Assembly: GCA_020635235.1 (NCBI GenBank)
Contig: JACKAF010000005.1
Location: 97,513 to 161,512 of the forward strand
Reading direction: 5' to 3'
From: Pseudobdellovibrionaceae bacterium
GTDB taxonomy: Bacteria > Bdellovibrionota > FAC87 > UBA2466 > JACKAF01
DNA: 64,000 nt
Every line of letters begins with the position of its first letter. The first letter of the stretch is position 1. A program made the translations under genes and the position numbers. Below, piece by piece: positions 24,683 through 33,956 of this stretch. The notes below the pieces were generated by a model. That model was not told where the DNA came from. It did not search any database and saw only the letters and a list, made by a program, of their open reading frames with translations.

Positions 24683-26260
24683 TTAGGTGTAACGCAGCGA
24701 GGCGTCGAGCGCTGGGCCCGAGAGGGCGATCACCGCGGAACGTGGAATGCCCGCCGGATCGGGCCAGCGACTCGTCGGGTTCTTTAGACTTTGCGAGCGT
24801 TCGCCTGGGTGTTGAACCGATAAAAAGAGCGTTTTGCCATCCGCGCTAAAACAGGGGCCGGTAAATTCGGCTTCCTTTGGCGCCGAGGCCATCTGAAAAG
24901 CCTTACCCGCCATGGGGCCTGACAGCGGGACAAGAAAGAGGCCATTGTTCTTAAACGCTGAATAGGGTGGCGCGCCCAATGCGCTTCCGGAAATGTCAGA
25001 GGTAAACCAGAGATCCCCATTTCGATCGAACACGACGTTGTCTGGGCAAGCAAAACCTGTCGATTCGCCGCCGGTAACAAGCGTCGACGACTTAAAACTC
25101 AGAGCTCCCGCGTCCCCACCCAGTTCGTCTATTCTAAGTAGCGATCCATAGTGGTTATCTCTCGACCTATTGTTGGTCAAAGCGATGATCACGGCGCCGG
25201 TTTTTGGATCGACTGCGATGCCTTCGGGTCGATCCAAAGCTGTACCGCCAACAAGGTGAGCAGCTTCGCGGGCATGGATGCACACCTGGAGCTGCTCCTT
25301 GTATTTTTTTTTCAGCTCCGGATTCTGATCTACTGCGAGCGGGATCCAGCGCCCCTTGAGCGTGTCGGCAACGTACAGCGTCCCTGTTTCCAAAGAGTCT
25401 TTGCGATCAGAAATGAATTTGAATAGGCACTGGTCTTCTGCGTCGTCGCCGGAGTAGAATACGGCCCTGCCGTCTTTCGCTTGCGTTACGGTGGCTCCCT
25501 CGTGGGAAAATCTTCCTCCGGCGATCAGCTTCCTGGCTTCGCCGGTGAGCGGGTTTATCTCTACTACCCAACCATAGTGTTCCGCAGGGCGTTCGAAGGC
25601 GGTTTCCCAGCCGTAACGACTCTTGGATCCCTTTCCATCTCCGTAATAATCTTCAAAATTCTCTTCGCAGCTAAGTATGGTATTCCAAGGTGTGACCCCT
25701 CCGCTGCAATTTGCCAACGTGCCGTGAGCCTTGAAGCTTCCGGCAACCCGGGTTTTCCCGGAAAAGGCGATCTCGGTGGCCCCTGTGACCCGCCTATTTC
25801 TGGGGGAATTTTTTACAAGCTCCCAAATGCCGCCATTCCGTTTGAGGTGTAGAATGCTACCCCCCACAGCTTTCATTTCGTTTAGCACTTCGGACCGGCT
25901 TCGGGGCCTCGCTTGCCCATTAAACAAGGTTAAATGGTTGGGTGTTTCATGGTTCACCCAAAGCAGAGCCTCGTTTCCCGATTGAGCCACGAATGCGATG
26001 AAATCGTTGTCATTCCCAAAGGTATCTCCCTTGCTGTTCAAAGGGTCCCCAAGCTTTGCCAACAGAGAATAGGAAAGCCCACGTGCGAGCACCACTTTAT
26101 CGTCGGCGCTGGGACTCATCGCAAAACTGGGTGCGCTAGGGCGCCTGGAGGCAAATCCCAAGGCGGTTTTTCCCGCTAGTCCGGTGAGCCCGATGGATAC
26201 GGCGGCGGAGGTCCGCCCCATGAAGTCTAGGAACTGTCTTCTGCTTAAGTAGTTGTCCAT
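24683..26260 (-). CDS. PhoX-family alkaline phosphatase (Tat-exported)
   Basis: A 525-residue secreted protein of the PhoX/DUF839 family, calcium- and iron-dependent beta-propeller phosphatases that release phosphate from phosphoesters. The N-terminus carries a twin-arginine signal (SRRQFLDFMGR, then a hydrophobic stretch up to residue 36). Internal blocks typical of PhoX include WVNHETPN, TPWNTILSCEENFEDYYG, GRFSHEGATV, DRPEGIAVDPKTG, CPDNVVFDRNGDLWF and LFLSVQHPGE near the end. ATG 26260 follows GGAG at 6 nt. It is probably induced by phosphate limitation as a family trait, but no clear Pho box was identified in the 67 bp upstream. Confidence 0.9.
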   Translation of the reverse strand: MDNYLSRRQFLDFMGRTSAAVSIGLTGLAGKTALGFASRRPSAPSFAMSPSADDKVVLARGLSYSLLAKLGDPLNSKGDTFGNDNDFIAFVAQSGNEALLWVNHETPNHLTLFNGQARPRSRSEVLNEMKAVGGSILHLKRNGGIWELVKNSPRNRRVTGATEIAFSGKTRVAGSFKAHGTLANCSGGVTPWNTILSCEENFEDYYGDGKGSKSRYGWETAFERPAEHYGWVVEINPLTGEARKLIAGGRFSHEGATVTQAKDGRAVFYSGDDAEDQCLFKFISDRKDSLETGTLYVADTLKGRWIPLAVDQNPELKKKYKEQLQVCIHAREAAHLVGGTALDRPEGIAVDPKTGAVIIALTNNRSRDNHYGSLLRIDELGGDAGALSFKSSTLVTGGESTGFACPDNVVFDRNGDLWFTSDISGSALGAPPYSAFKNNGLFLVPLSGPMAGKAFQMASAPKEAEFTGPCFSADGKTLFLSVQHPGERSQSLKNPTSRWPDPAGIPRSAVIALSGPALDASLRYT

Positions 26261-26327
26261 CGTCTTCTCCAGTCGGCCAGATCCTAGAGGGACCCGAAAA
26301 AAAAAGGGAAAAATATCTTGTAAATTC

Positions 26328-27461
26328 TCAAGTCAGGGAACGGATGATCGTAGCGTACTGTTCTACTGACGCCTCTAGAGTGAAAGGAGCGAGCAAAGCT
26401 TTCTCCGGCACTCGCTTGGAGAGTCCTTCTGCTTTTTGGAGCGCGTCGGCTAACTTTTCGGGATCTCTTTCGGCAACGAGTATGCCGTGGCCTAGTTTGT
26501 TCAGAATTTCGCGAGGCCCCCACGGGCAGTCCGTTGCGACGACCGGAAGCCCCAGTGCCCGCGCTTCGACGATGGCTGTGGGGAGAGCTTCAGAGTACGA
26601 TGTCATCAGCAGACAGTCTGCGTGCTTTATATACGGTAAAGGGTTGGAAACATAACCCACTACCTCTGCGCAGTTTTCCAACTGCAAACGCCGGATATTT
26701 TCTTCCACTTCGGCCCGCAAAGCCCCGTCGCCTAAGAGCAAGAACTTGCAGTCCATTCGTCGCTTCAACGCGGCGATCGCCTTTATCGCCAGGATAGGGT
26801 CTTTGACATCTTGAAGGCGGCCCGCCATAACGACGCAAAAAGAATCTTTGGCGCTCAGCCACGGGTGTGTGACGGTCTCCTCCGCTCGGGTATAAAAATC
26901 CCGACTAAGCACCGGGTTGTAGACCACTTGAATTTTCGAGGCGTTGAGTCCCGTATTTAAAGAGATCTCCTCTGCGAGGCCCTCTGAAACCGAAACTATT
27001 TTGTCAGCTAGGCGATAAACATACTTCTGAAGGAACGGTAGAATTCTTTCTAGGCCGGTTCGTCCCTCCTTGTGAGTCAGAATCGATCCGTGTTCGACCA
27101 GTACCATGCGCGTGCGTGCCTTAGCCAGCTTTGCCGCGAGTGTGGCGACCACATTGGCGGGCGTAATCATGGAGACGAGAATCTCTGGCTGTTGTGTCCG
27201 GATCGCGCGGGCAAGCCGGGTAATCGCACTTAGGGTGTTGTGCGCGTCGAGTACGGTCAGTGGCAGATTCGATGGGATCTGATCGAAGAGAGGCCCTTCT
27301 TTGCGAATAACCCAAAACGATAAATCAAAAAGTTCGCGAAGATTTCCTTTGAGCAGGTTCAGCGTGACGCGTTCGGCCCCCCCGGCAAGTAAGTTGGGAA
27401 GGAGAAATGCCACCTTGGTCTTGTGTTTCGGGGCTGGAGTTGTGTTCGTTTCAGCGAGCAT
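26328..27461 (-). CDS. Glycosyltransferase family 4
   Basis: A 377-residue GT4 enzyme. The acceptor half opens with KVAFLLPNLLAGGAERVTLNLLKG, the classical GGAE loop. The donor half has VVMAGRLQDVKDPILAIKAIA, FLLLGDGALRAE, and the EX7E motif in TSYSEALPTAIVEARALGLPVVATDCPWGPRE. It probably adds a hexose or HexNAc to the surface polysaccharide. AGGA lies 9 nt before ATG 27461. It is followed after 67 bp by phoX and preceded by a GT2 gene 28 bp upstream, so the two glycosyltransferases probably form an operon. An A-rich stretch (26299-26307, T-rich on the coding strand) follows phoX's start region without a clear hairpin. Confidence 0.9.
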   Translation of the reverse strand: MLAETNTTPAPKHKTKVAFLLPNLLAGGAERVTLNLLKGNLRELFDLSFWVIRKEGPLFDQIPSNLPLTVLDAHNTLSAITRLARAIRTQQPEILVSMITPANVVATLAAKLAKARTRMVLVEHGSILTHKEGRTGLERILPFLQKYVYRLADKIVSVSEGLAEEISLNTGLNASKIQVVYNPVLSRDFYTRAEETVTHPWLSAKDSFCVVMAGRLQDVKDPILAIKAIAALKRRMDCKFLLLGDGALRAEVEENIRRLQLENCAEVVGYVSNPLPYIKHADCLLMTSYSEALPTAIVEARALGLPVVATDCPWGPREILNKLGHGILVAERDPEKLADALQKAEGLSKRVPEKALLAPFTLEASVEQYATIIRSLT

Positions 27462-27489
27462 TTATTTTGATCCTGCAGCCGTAACTGTA

Positions 27490-28707
27490 TTAGGCCCTTC
27501 TTTTGTTTTCGATGGCTTCAAGCTCGGCGTCCTCAATCCGTATCGTAGGTGCCCAAACCGAATATTTCTTTCCAAAAAGGAAGAACGCGACAGAGATGAG
27601 TGAGGCTTCCACTCCTAGCCACAAGAAAGAGCTGACGCGGAAAAATTTGAAACGGGTGAGTTGAGGAATCACCGTTGCGCCTGCGCCGACGACAAGAACG
27701 GCAAGCAGTAGGCCGGACGCGATGGGCTCGATCCCGGTTTTCGAGTTTAGATTCAGAAAACCCAGAAAAACTGTACCTAGGTAAAGGTAGCCGAAGATCC
27801 ACTTAGCAACTTTTCGGCTTAGGATCTGCCAGAACAAGAAAGGATCAGACAGGATATTCCAGGAACCGTTCTGGGCAAGGGTCCACATGCCACGTACGGC
27901 AGTTCGTATCTTACGCTTTAGCTCCCCTCGCGCCGATTTAGAGAGAAACATTTGGGCTTTTACGCTCGGATCCAGAACGGTCCGGTGACCGGATTGGAGT
28001 ACGTGCAGGGCACAACTGAAGTCGTTGTTGTGATGACTTCGGAAATTCCGAACGAGAGCCTTTCGCACCATGAAACCGGCGCCGACGACATTCACGGTTG
28101 AGGAGACTTCGCTCTCCCAGCGCCTGAGTTTCAAATCGAAGTTGAGCGACTCTCCGTCCGCGCTCTTCCAATCTTGGGACTTTGAACCTTCCGCGGGGTG
28201 TGTGGTGATGACGCTGCTGACACAGCCGATTTCGGGATCCAAAAAATGAGCCGAGAGGCGTTTGAGGCTTTCCGGGGCAAACAAGGCGCCAACATCGGTG
28301 AAAAAAACCAACTCAGACGTGCAAAGTGGGATTCCTTCGTTGAGTGCGTTGTTCTTCCCTACACGTTCCGCTAGGCACTTGAAGGTGATGTTTGCGCCCC
28401 GCTGCGCGAGTCGGCTGTTGGTGCCGTCGGTCGAGCCGTCTGAAACCACCACAATTTGCAGTTTTTCTTTCGGGTAGTTGAGCTCCATACAATTTCTGAT
28501 TTTGGTCTCTAACTCACACTCTGCGTTATGGGCCGTCATTAGGATGGAAACCGAGGGTTCATAGGGACCGGATTTCCAACTGCGGGGCCGTAGGCGTCGG
28601 ACCAGATAGAGCAGCCCAGGATAAACGGTCCAGGGGTAGGCCAACGCGAACACGCTGAAGGCCCACGAGAGGCTTAAAGGGTCTAGTATTTCTATTACTT
28701 TTTGCAT
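27490..28707 (-). CDS. Membrane glycosyltransferase family 2
   Basis: A 405-residue GT-A enzyme anchored by an N-terminal helix (about residues 13-34) and three to four C-terminal helices (about 295-385). The GT2 signature is SVSILMTAHNAECELETKI. Nucleotide-binding follows in VVVSDGSTDGT, and the DxD-like metal site in FFTDVGALFAPES. A KRKIRTAVRGMWTL segment resembles the acceptor-side basic motif of processive-type GT2s. The architecture is similar to bacterial beta-glycan synthases/IcaA-like enzymes, but the QxxRW motif is not clear. It may therefore be a single-addition transferase. No strong Shine-Dalgarno precedes the ATG. Confidence 0.85.
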   Translation of the reverse strand: MQKVIEILDPLSLSWAFSVFALAYPWTVYPGLLYLVRRLRPRSWKSGPYEPSVSILMTAHNAECELETKIRNCMELNYPKEKLQIVVVSDGSTDGTNSRLAQRGANITFKCLAERVGKNNALNEGIPLCTSELVFFTDVGALFAPESLKRLSAHFLDPEIGCVSSVITTHPAEGSKSQDWKSADGESLNFDLKLRRWESEVSSTVNVVGAGFMVRKALVRNFRSHHNNDFSCALHVLQSGHRTVLDPSVKAQMFLSKSARGELKRKIRTAVRGMWTLAQNGSWNILSDPFLFWQILSRKVAKWIFGYLYLGTVFLGFLNLNSKTGIEPIASGLLLAVLVVGAGATVIPQLTRFKFFRVSSFLWLGVEASLISVAFFLFGKKYSVWAPTIRIEDAELEAIENKRRA

Positions 28708-28894
28708 GGGTTGGCAGCTAACGCGTTTAGCCAGCGGGGCAACGCGGATACTCTTGTTATTTTAATACCATAGCCAGGATCTGTCAGACTTTTGTTGGGC
28801 CTCATTTGGAGGCTCGGATGATCCGATACGTATACCGGACTCCCATACTTGCGCGCTTTGCGCCAAGCGGAGTCGTTTAGAGCTGGGGACAGGA

Positions 28895-30049
28895 ATGGCA
28901 GATACCTCAAAACAGAAAATCATCTGTTTGCTCGCGGGGCCCAACCCGCTTCCGGAGCAACCCGGATCCAACGAGTTTTTCGGTCTTTCCGACCATCTCG
29001 AGGGCTATATTCTGAGCCCGATTTGGCATGATCGACCGGAATCTGACCAGGGAGCGAATCACAAAATTGGCAATTTCGAGTACTACACGGTCTTTAGCTA
29101 TAAGGAATCCGTTCTTCGAAGATTCTTCAAGAACCTGCGGTTCTACGTGATGAAGGGCTGGGAACTGCACCGATCTGGTAAGAGATTTGACGTTATCATG
29201 AGCTACGGCCCCTACACGACGGCCTTAGCGGGAGTCATTTTGAAATGGCTCACCGGCGCGAAACTTATCGTAGAGTTTGCTGGGAATCCCACTAATGGCT
29301 TTCTTTTGAATCGCAAGGAAGTCGCGTTCATCGATCGAGTAAAATCGTGGGTAGCCAAGATTGTATGTCCTATTGTGATCGAACTGGCGGATCATGTTCG
29401 AGTGATGTACCCAACTCAGCTGGACGGTGTGGCGGAGATGCCGAGTGAAAACCGGCGGAGTTCATTTCACTACTTTACACCGGTAAGCACTATTCCGCCC
29501 TCAGAAGTCTTTGAAAACTACATTTTGTGCCTTGGCGGCCCCTATTTTCGAAAGGGGGTTGACGTTGTGATCCGGGCGTTTGGAAAAATCACAGATGAGT
29601 TCCCCGACGTTAAGCTGCGCATTATTGGATTTGGGCCTGATGAAAGTTACTACAAGAATCTCGCTTCCAAGTACTCCCGAATAGAGATGCTTCCCGGGGT
29701 ACCAAACGCGGTCGCGCTGGAACATCTAAGCCGTTGTCGACTCCTGGCCTGCCCTTCCAGGGCGGAAGGCATGCCACGGGTTATAGTGGAGGCAATGGCA
29801 GCAGGCAAGCCAGTCGTAGCTTCTACGGTTGACGGAATTCCGTTCTACGTAAAGCATGAGGAGAATGCTCTACTTTTCAAAAGCGAGGATGTCGATGGCT
29901 TGGCTCAGTGTCTTCGACGGGTCCTTTCAGATGAAATTTTGGCAGCTCGACTTTCGCGCAATGGGAGAGAACACGCTGTGAAAAACCTGTCGGATGGCCG
30001 CTACATAGATTCTTACGTGGACATGGTTAAAAAAACCTTGGCTATTTGA
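28895..30049 (+). CDS. Glycosyltransferase family 4
   Basis: A 384-residue GT4 protein and the first gene of a plus-strand trio of glycosyltransferases. The N-terminal half is poorly conserved (MADTSKQKIICLLAGPN start). The donor domain is clear: ILCLGGPYFRKGVDVVIRAFG, LRIIGFGPDESYY, and the EX7E-type motif PSRAEGMPRVIVEAMAAGKPVVASTVDGIPF. ATG 28895 has GGGGA 5 nt upstream. The 187 bp between this and the divergent GT2 gene contain both promoters, but no consensus box stands out. Base composition is visibly more AT-rich here (28.9-36 kb) than in flanking core genes, hinting at acquired DNA. Confidence 0.88.
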   Translation: MADTSKQKIICLLAGPNPLPEQPGSNEFFGLSDHLEGYILSPIWHDRPESDQGANHKIGNFEYYTVFSYKESVLRRFFKNLRFYVMKGWELHRSGKRFDVIMSYGPYTTALAGVILKWLTGAKLIVEFAGNPTNGFLLNRKEVAFIDRVKSWVAKIVCPIVIELADHVRVMYPTQLDGVAEMPSENRRSSFHYFTPVSTIPPSEVFENYILCLGGPYFRKGVDVVIRAFGKITDEFPDVKLRIIGFGPDESYYKNLASKYSRIEMLPGVPNAVALEHLSRCRLLACPSRAEGMPRVIVEAMAAGKPVVASTVDGIPFYVKHEENALLFKSEDVDGLAQCLRRVLSDEILAARLSRNGREHAVKNLSDGRYIDSYVDMVKKTLAI

Positions 30050-30061
30050 GATGGGAAAACC

Positions 30062-30829
30062 ATGAGATTTTTTAGGCGCTTACTATCCTTCATCTTTCGG
30101 AATCTTTTTTTGAACGTTCACTATTTGTTTAGGCGCGTCGCTGGAAAGTGGGTCTCCAGCGAGTATGTCAGCACGCCAAGAGTGAGCATTTGTGTCCCGT
30201 TGTTCAACCGCGGGACTATGCTTAGACATCTTGTAGAAAACCTAAAACGTATTGAGCACTGGGAGAAGAACGTTCAATTGCTTATTGCAGACTACGGGAG
30301 CACGGATGTGGAAAGTATTGAAACGCTTGTGCGATCCCAGCTGAGCATCCCATTTACCCTGCTTCCCCTTCATGGGACTTTCTCTAAAGTGGACGCATTA
30401 CAGAAGATGATCGAGCATGAGTCCGTTATGGAAAATGAGATTGTCTTTATTTGCGATGTGGATCTCTTTTTGCCAGACAATATTTTTAGTTCTATCCGAA
30501 GGTTCACCCAACTTGGAGCCGCGTTCTTTTCCCCAGTTTTGTCTTTTCAAAGGCAAGATGGGACTATTCAATATCCATGGTACGACCACCGTGGCACAGG
30601 TTTCCTTTGCTTTTATAAGTCGGATTTCTTGGCGCTCGGTGGGTTCAGAGATAGCGGCTTTGAACACAAGACAACGTGGGGCGGCGAAGATGACTACCTG
30701 TACTTTTCTTTTAGAGACAAGCTAGGGCTTCGTCCCGTCCGGCATCTCCACCCTGAGATATTTAGCCGGTGGCATCCGCGCGATGAAGGTCAATGGTTCG
30801 ATAATCGTAAGAAAAGAGCATGGGACTAG
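30062..30829 (+). CDS. GT2/GT7-like galactosyl/N-acetylgalactosaminyltransferase
   Basis: A 255-residue GT-A enzyme. The N-terminus is basic and hydrophobic (residues 1-25) and may associate with the membrane. The GT2 start reads RVSICVPLFNRG, then LLIADYGSTD. The metal site DxD is in FICDVDLFLPDN. The C-terminal part LALGGFRDSGFEHKTTWGGEDDYLYF matches the Glyco_transf_7C block (GGF..WGxEDxDL) found in beta-1,4-galactosyl- and chondroitin-type transferases. It lies 12 bp after the preceding GT4 gene. The expected product is one beta-linked Gal, GalNAc or GlcA residue. The exact donor is unknown. Confidence 0.82.
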   Translation: MRFFRRLLSFIFRNLFLNVHYLFRRVAGKWVSSEYVSTPRVSICVPLFNRGTMLRHLVENLKRIEHWEKNVQLLIADYGSTDVESIETLVRSQLSIPFTLLPLHGTFSKVDALQKMIEHESVMENEIVFICDVDLFLPDNIFSSIRRFTQLGAAFFSPVLSFQRQDGTIQYPWYDHRGTGFLCFYKSDFLALGGFRDSGFEHKTTWGGEDDYLYFSFRDKLGLRPVRHLHPEIFSRWHPRDEGQWFDNRKKRAWD

Positions 30830-30845
30830 GAGAGGTTGCTTCCAA

Positions 30846-31946
30846 ATGAAGCGTAGAAAGCTTCTTTTTATTTATGACATTAGCCTCAACCGTAGTGGAG
30901 GTCTAGAGCCGCTGTTTATTAGTATTGACCGGAAGCTATCCCGTAGGGGCTTTGATCTGCATTATGTGGTTCGCTACCCTGTTTCGGAAAGTTTCCGGAG
31001 CTCCATTTCAGATACATCAGTGCTGGAAGTGTGGTCCGAGTCGATGCAAGGTGGGCGATCTTTTTGGCGCCTGCTGAAACTCCTCCACCGGTTGAAACCG
31101 CAAGGTATCGTCTTACTTTTTTTTCCGATTTTTGCAGTTAATTCTCTACTATTGGGTCTTTTGCGCAAGACGGTCTTCTTGGATCACGATTCCTCGATAG
31201 GAAACGAAACCAGCGGAATCCGGAGACTGATCAAGCGTATTCGAGGGTTCTTAGTTTCCAGAATATTTGTTTATGTGGTGTCGCCTTCCAACTTCAAACG
31301 CAAGTATAATATCGAGCGTGGTTTTATTGACGCGCGAAAATGTGTCAGCGTCTATAATGGAATCCAGCAGTACAGCAACGAACGGAAGCTGTGGAGTGAG
31401 TTCAGCGAGACGGGATATTTTCTCTTTGTTGGAAGAATCATCCGCTCAAAAGGAGTGTTTGATCTATTGGAAGCCTATGCGGCGTATACTTCGCGCGTTG
31501 AGGCCCCAAGGGCACTCGTTTTTGTGGGGGACGGGGATCAGCAGGAGCTTGTAGAGCTGAGCCGCAAGTTCAATTTAGGCGATAAGGTTCATGCTCTTGG
31601 GTTTAGGAGTAATGTTGAGCGCTACATCGCAAAGGCATTTTGCGTGGTGGTTCCCTCCGTCTGCGCGGAGGCATTCGGTTTGATCGCGGGAGAGGCAATG
31701 AGTCTTGGTGTCCCTCTAATTGTATCTGATTCTGGGGCGCTACCCGAATTGGTGGGTGACACAGCGACGATTTTTTCCGCTGGCAGCGTCCAGTCACTAG
31801 CTGACGCCATGGTTTTCGCGCATAAAAACCCGACGGCCCTTTCCGCAAATGCAAAGCGTGCACAGCGTAGGGCCTGGACTCAGTTCGCACTCGATGCGTG
31901 CGCTGACGACTATGTTACGACGTTTTCTAGGGCTTTTGGAGAGTAG
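30846..31946 (+). CDS. Glycosyltransferase family 4
   Basis: A 366-residue GT4. I place the start at ATG 30846. AGGAGAGG (30828-30835) sits 10 nt upstream and overlaps the previous gene's stop, whereas the longer open frame begins inside that gene. Donor-domain motifs: FLFVGRIIRSKGVFDLLEAY, LVFVGDGDQQE, and the EX7E-type motif PSVCAEAFGLIAGEAMSLGVPLIVSDSGALPE. The N-terminal GGLEPLF loop replaces the usual GG.E. It is the third gene of the plus-strand glycosyltransferase trio and converges on the asn gene with a 6-bp gap. Confidence 0.88.
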   Translation: MKRRKLLFIYDISLNRSGGLEPLFISIDRKLSRRGFDLHYVVRYPVSESFRSSISDTSVLEVWSESMQGGRSFWRLLKLLHRLKPQGIVLLFFPIFAVNSLLLGLLRKTVFLDHDSSIGNETSGIRRLIKRIRGFLVSRIFVYVVSPSNFKRKYNIERGFIDARKCVSVYNGIQQYSNERKLWSEFSETGYFLFVGRIIRSKGVFDLLEAYAAYTSRVEAPRALVFVGDGDQQELVELSRKFNLGDKVHALGFRSNVERYIAKAFCVVVPSVCAEAFGLIAGEAMSLGVPLIVSDSGALPELVGDTATIFSAGSVQSLADAMVFAHKNPTALSANAKRAQRRAWTQFALDACADDYVTTFSRAFGE

Positions 31947-31952
31947 GTCTCC

Positions 31953-33878
31953 CTAGTCTGTACCACTCAAATTGTGTTCCTTAGCAAAGGAAGCCAAAAC
32001 ACACAAAGCGAGCACTCGGCTGGCGTGGATCCGCACCGGATTGACCTGAAATTGTTGCCACACAGATTTTGGGAAACCAGATTCGATGCCAAGGGTTTTC
32101 CATAGATCTTGCATATCTAAGAGCGAGGTGAACAGCTTTTTCAGCGGGCCGTTCATCCAGCTGGCCCAGGGCAAACTGAATCCCTGTTTCTTTCGTGCAT
32201 AAACTTCCCTTGGCAGCCCATCCACTGCATCCACGAGCAGGGGCTTAGGATAACGTGAATAACGCTTCCATTTGCCAGGAACGCTGATTAGAAACTCCAT
32301 CAATTGTGTGGAGAGAAACGGAACACGCAATTCGAGGCTGTGGGCCATGCTAAAGTTATCTGAGTCTCGAAGTAGCACGTAGCGCAAGTAGCTTTGTAGC
32401 TCCAGAAGGGAAATTTGGGTCTCTGGTGCTAGCCCCTCAACGTCTTTCTTCATTTTCGCCACGAGCGCGGCCTCAATTCCTGAGTAGCGACATACGCCCG
32501 ACTCAGAGCTTGGTAAGTTGGGGTGGCGTTCTCGCAAGAAAAGTTCGCGTCTGAGAATTTGGATGTCTACCAAATGATTTGGGCGGTAAAACACTGCACC
32601 CAACTTGTCGGCATGCACGGTGGGGAGCTGCCGGGCGAGCAGTGCAAATGCTCGACTACCGGATCTCCATAATTGAGTTGCATTTCGAATCCTAAGGGCC
32701 AGAGGAACCTGCCAAAAACTGGGATAGCCTCCGAAAAGTTCATCCGCCCCCAGACCTGATAGAACGACTTTGAGTCCGGCTTCACGAGCTGCCTTGGAAA
32801 CGAGGTAGGTATTGAATCCGTCGATGCTCGGCTGATCCAGCGCGCTAAGGAACCGTGGGAAATCTTCGATCAGTTCAGCCTCACTTCTGCGGATAATTTG
32901 GTGGCGCAAACCTAGGGACTTGCCGAGCCGACTGGCAAAATGTGTCTCATCGTAGTCTTTTTGTTTGAAGCCGAGAGTTATGGCATCGAGGCCGGTCTTT
33001 GCCCGGCTGGCCAATATTGCCAGTGCACTTGAATCGATCCCGCCCGACAAGAATAGGCCGACCGGCACATCCGAGACAAGGTGGTCCTCCATGGCCTGTT
33101 GCAACAGTTGGCGAATCTTGTGTACGCATTCGGAGCGAGTCGGGGGGGGCGGCAACTCGGCGTGTTGGCGAAGTGCCCAGTATTTCCTAGCGGGCTGAAG
33201 TTTGCCCGTGCGATCCGCGAAGGTATAGGACCCAGCTTCTAGCGCACGGATACCTGATACGAGGGTTTGGTTGCCCCAGACCGAACCTTGCGCGAAGTAG
33301 GCTTGGAGCGCGCCCTTGTCGATCTTTCGTTCTACCCAGGGCGTTCCCAAAGCAAGGAGCGCACGGATCTCTGAAGCGAAGAAGAGTCCTCCCTGCTTGG
33401 GCTGGTAAAGGTAAAGCGGCTTGATTCCCATGCGATCTCGACACAGGAAGAGACGCTGGGCGTGTTCGTCCCATAGTGCGAACGCGAACATCCCATCTAG
33501 TTCGTGGACGGCCTCCGGGCCCCAGGCTCGGTAAGCCTTCAGGATAACCTCTGAGTCGCTTTCAGTACGAAAACGCCACCCCTCTTTAATGAGCTTTTCA
33601 CGAACTTTGCGAAAGTTATAGATCTCACCGTTAAAGCTGAGCCAGTTCGTGCCGCGCTTTCCCCGCTCGTCAATTTCTTCCATGGGCTGGCGTCCGCTTG
33701 GAGACAAATCCAAAATTGAAAGTCGGCTATGAGCGAATACTACGGACGAGGGGTCTCCCGCAATGCATCGTATTCCGCTATCGTCAGGGCCCCGATGGCG
33801 TATCGCGTTATTCATTGTTTCAACGAGTGGGAGAGCTACGGAAGAAGAAAAGCCGATAGAACCTGCGATGCCGCACAT
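31953..33878 (-). CDS. Asparagine synthetase (glutamine-hydrolysing)-like amidotransferase
   Basis: A 641-residue two-domain enzyme. The N-terminal class II glutaminase domain has the catalytic Cys2 in MCGIAGSIGF, plus RHRGPDDSG and NGEIYNFRKVRE. The synthetase domain has the ATP pyrophosphatase P-loop LFLSGGIDSSALA (about residue 275), FKQKDYDE and LSGLGADELFGGY. Generic AsnB makes asparagine, but copies inside polysaccharide loci (such as WbpS of Pseudomonas aeruginosa O6) are thought to amidate sugar uronates. With the HexNAc-dehydrogenase at 3.9-5.3 kb, that role is plausible. The start is fixed by the required Cys2; no Shine-Dalgarno is present. Confidence 0.88.
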   Translation of the reverse strand: MCGIAGSIGFSSSVALPLVETMNNAIRHRGPDDSGIRCIAGDPSSVVFAHSRLSILDLSPSGRQPMEEIDERGKRGTNWLSFNGEIYNFRKVREKLIKEGWRFRTESDSEVILKAYRAWGPEAVHELDGMFAFALWDEHAQRLFLCRDRMGIKPLYLYQPKQGGLFFASEIRALLALGTPWVERKIDKGALQAYFAQGSVWGNQTLVSGIRALEAGSYTFADRTGKLQPARKYWALRQHAELPPPPTRSECVHKIRQLLQQAMEDHLVSDVPVGLFLSGGIDSSALAILASRAKTGLDAITLGFKQKDYDETHFASRLGKSLGLRHQIIRRSEAELIEDFPRFLSALDQPSIDGFNTYLVSKAAREAGLKVVLSGLGADELFGGYPSFWQVPLALRIRNATQLWRSGSRAFALLARQLPTVHADKLGAVFYRPNHLVDIQILRRELFLRERHPNLPSSESGVCRYSGIEAALVAKMKKDVEGLAPETQISLLELQSYLRYVLLRDSDNFSMAHSLELRVPFLSTQLMEFLISVPGKWKRYSRYPKPLLVDAVDGLPREVYARKKQGFSLPWASWMNGPLKKLFTSLLDMQDLWKTLGIESGFPKSVWQQFQVNPVRIHASRVLALCVLASFAKEHNLSGTD

Positions 33879-33956
33879 GTGGTTAACGATAGCACAGAAC
33901 TACAACGTTCTTCGACCTCGAAGGGGGCGATGCGAATTCGTGTCTTGTTAGAACTG

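Noticed and set aside
26299..26307. Intrinsic terminator at the A-run upstream of phoX
   Set aside because: There is no adjacent stable GC-rich stem on either strand.
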